Assembly (NCBI GenBank): GCA_903904545.1
Contig: CAIVDB010000054.1
Coordinates: 1 to 7,248 of the forward strand
Length of the DNA stretch: 7,248 bases
Direction of reading: 5' to 3'
From: an uncultured bacterium
GTDB lineage: Bacteria; Patescibacteria; JAEDAM01; Absconditabacterales; Absconditicoccaceae
Part shown: positions 6,908 to 7,248 of the stretch, piece by piece
Layout: the number at the start of each line of letters is the position of its first letter
Numbering within the stretch: position 1 is the first letter of the stretch
Translations under genes and position numbers: made by a program
The notes under the pieces: generated by a model
The model's database searches: none
Told to the model about the DNA's origin: nothing
The model's input: only the letters and a program-made list of their open reading frames with translations

Positions 6908-7248
6908 CTAATTTACAGTTAAATCCTTGATAATTCTAGTATAATAGTTTTTCATAATAAAATATTTCTCATATGTATCTCTTATTTCTTTCTGAATCTC
7001 TGTTAGATCTCATTTATTTTTTTCTATGAACTTATCAATGTAATGTCATATATTATGAATTTGTTTAAACGGTATTATAACAAATAGTTTATCATATGGT
7101 ATCTCATCCTGGAACGGTAGTTTTGCTCAAGTATCTATATATATAGGTATCTTTCATAGGCTCATAACCTCGTATAATCTAGATGAATAGTTCGCGAATC
7201 ATCTTATTATTAGTCCAAAGTCCGAATTATTTAAATTCTCAATATATT
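6908..7248 (-). CDS. Exostosin-like glycosyltransferase, C-terminal part (5' end outside window)
   Basis: The last 112 residues are visible, ending at TAG (6910-6908 on the - strand); the start lies beyond the right edge. Five UGA codons are in frame. The segment SDFGLIIRGFANYSSRLYEV, followed directly by MSLGKIPIYIDTGAKLPF (about 7124-7225), carries the pattern of the exostosin/GT47-like C-terminal domain. There an Arg-Gly, Asn-x-Ser-x-Arg-x-x-Glu series and a Gly-x-Ile-Pro-Ile strand form the nucleotide-sugar site, followed by a conserved Leu-Pro-Phe. The tail is charged and helical (TEIQKEIRDTYEKYF). Such enzymes add sugars in surface polysaccharides, and the next gene 24 bases downstream is also of the polysaccharide-locus type. 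Because only the C-terminus is visible, the exact family and donor sugar are uncertain. Confidence 0.78.

Noticed and set aside
1..7248. A region of decayed pseudogenes with many nonsense mutations
   Set aside because: The only interrupting codon is UGA; no frame-shifts and no in-frame UAA/UAG were seen, and motifs continue unbroken through each UGA at glycine positions.
1..7248. UGA as tryptophan (Mycoplasma-type code 4) or as selenocysteine
   Set aside because: UGA occurs at invariant glycines (TGGAGFIGS, DVTGAGD, NGGSA), UGG is used normally for Trp, and 74 UGAs in sugar enzymes is far too many for selenocysteine.

Overview
The decisive feature of this window is its genetic code. Read with the standard code, every gene is chopped into short pieces. 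Read with UGA as glycine (translation table 25), the window becomes ten long, tightly packed and recognisable reading frames. I count 74 in-frame UGA codons, roughly one per 32 codons. Many fall on glycines that the protein families require: the dinucleotide loop of HldD, the GAGD loop of the HldA kinase and the NGGSA loop of GmhA. UGG is still used for tryptophan, and all ten genes end in UAA or UAG. UGA=Gly is known from the candidate phyla Absconditabacteria (SR1) and Gracilibacteria (BD1-5) of the Patescibacteria/CPR. The AT-rich sequence, the dense packing and the near absence of Shine-Dalgarno sites fit such an organism. I cannot say which of the two phyla it is.

Layout. Eight genes run on the + strand from the left edge to about 6146: (1) the C-terminal end of a GtrA-like membrane protein (1-216); (2) a family 2 glycosyltransferase of the dolichol-phosphate-mannose-synthase type (219-950); (3) hldD (977-1957); (4) hldA, the kinase half of HldE (2035-2955); (5) gmhA (2973-3530); (6) hldC, the adenylyltransferase half of HldE (3555-4025); (7) a GT9 heptosyltransferase-like enzyme (4032-5156); (8) a second family 2 glycosyltransferase (5208-6146). 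Two genes on the - strand converge on this block: an unnamed polysaccharide-locus protein (6883 down to 6152) and the C-terminal part of an exostosin-like glycosyltransferase (7248 down to 6908, running off the window).

How they fit together. Genes 3-6 encode the ADP-L-glycero-beta-D-manno-heptose pathway: sedoheptulose 7-phosphate to heptose 7-phosphate (GmhA), to heptose 1,7-bisphosphate (HldA), [dephosphorylation by GmhB, not in this window], to ADP-D,D-heptose (HldC), to ADP-L,D-heptose (HldD). Gene 7 is the expected consumer of ADP-heptose. The flanking GtrA/GT2 pair, the second GT2, the unnamed protein and the exostosin-like gene make this a surface-glycan locus. Heptose of this kind is classically an inner-core sugar of lipopolysaccharide. 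A near-complete pathway in a lineage thought to lack a conventional LPS outer membrane is the main biological point of interest. No RNA genes, mobile elements, CRISPR arrays or convincing terminators were seen, and no stretch over 80 bases lacks a gene.
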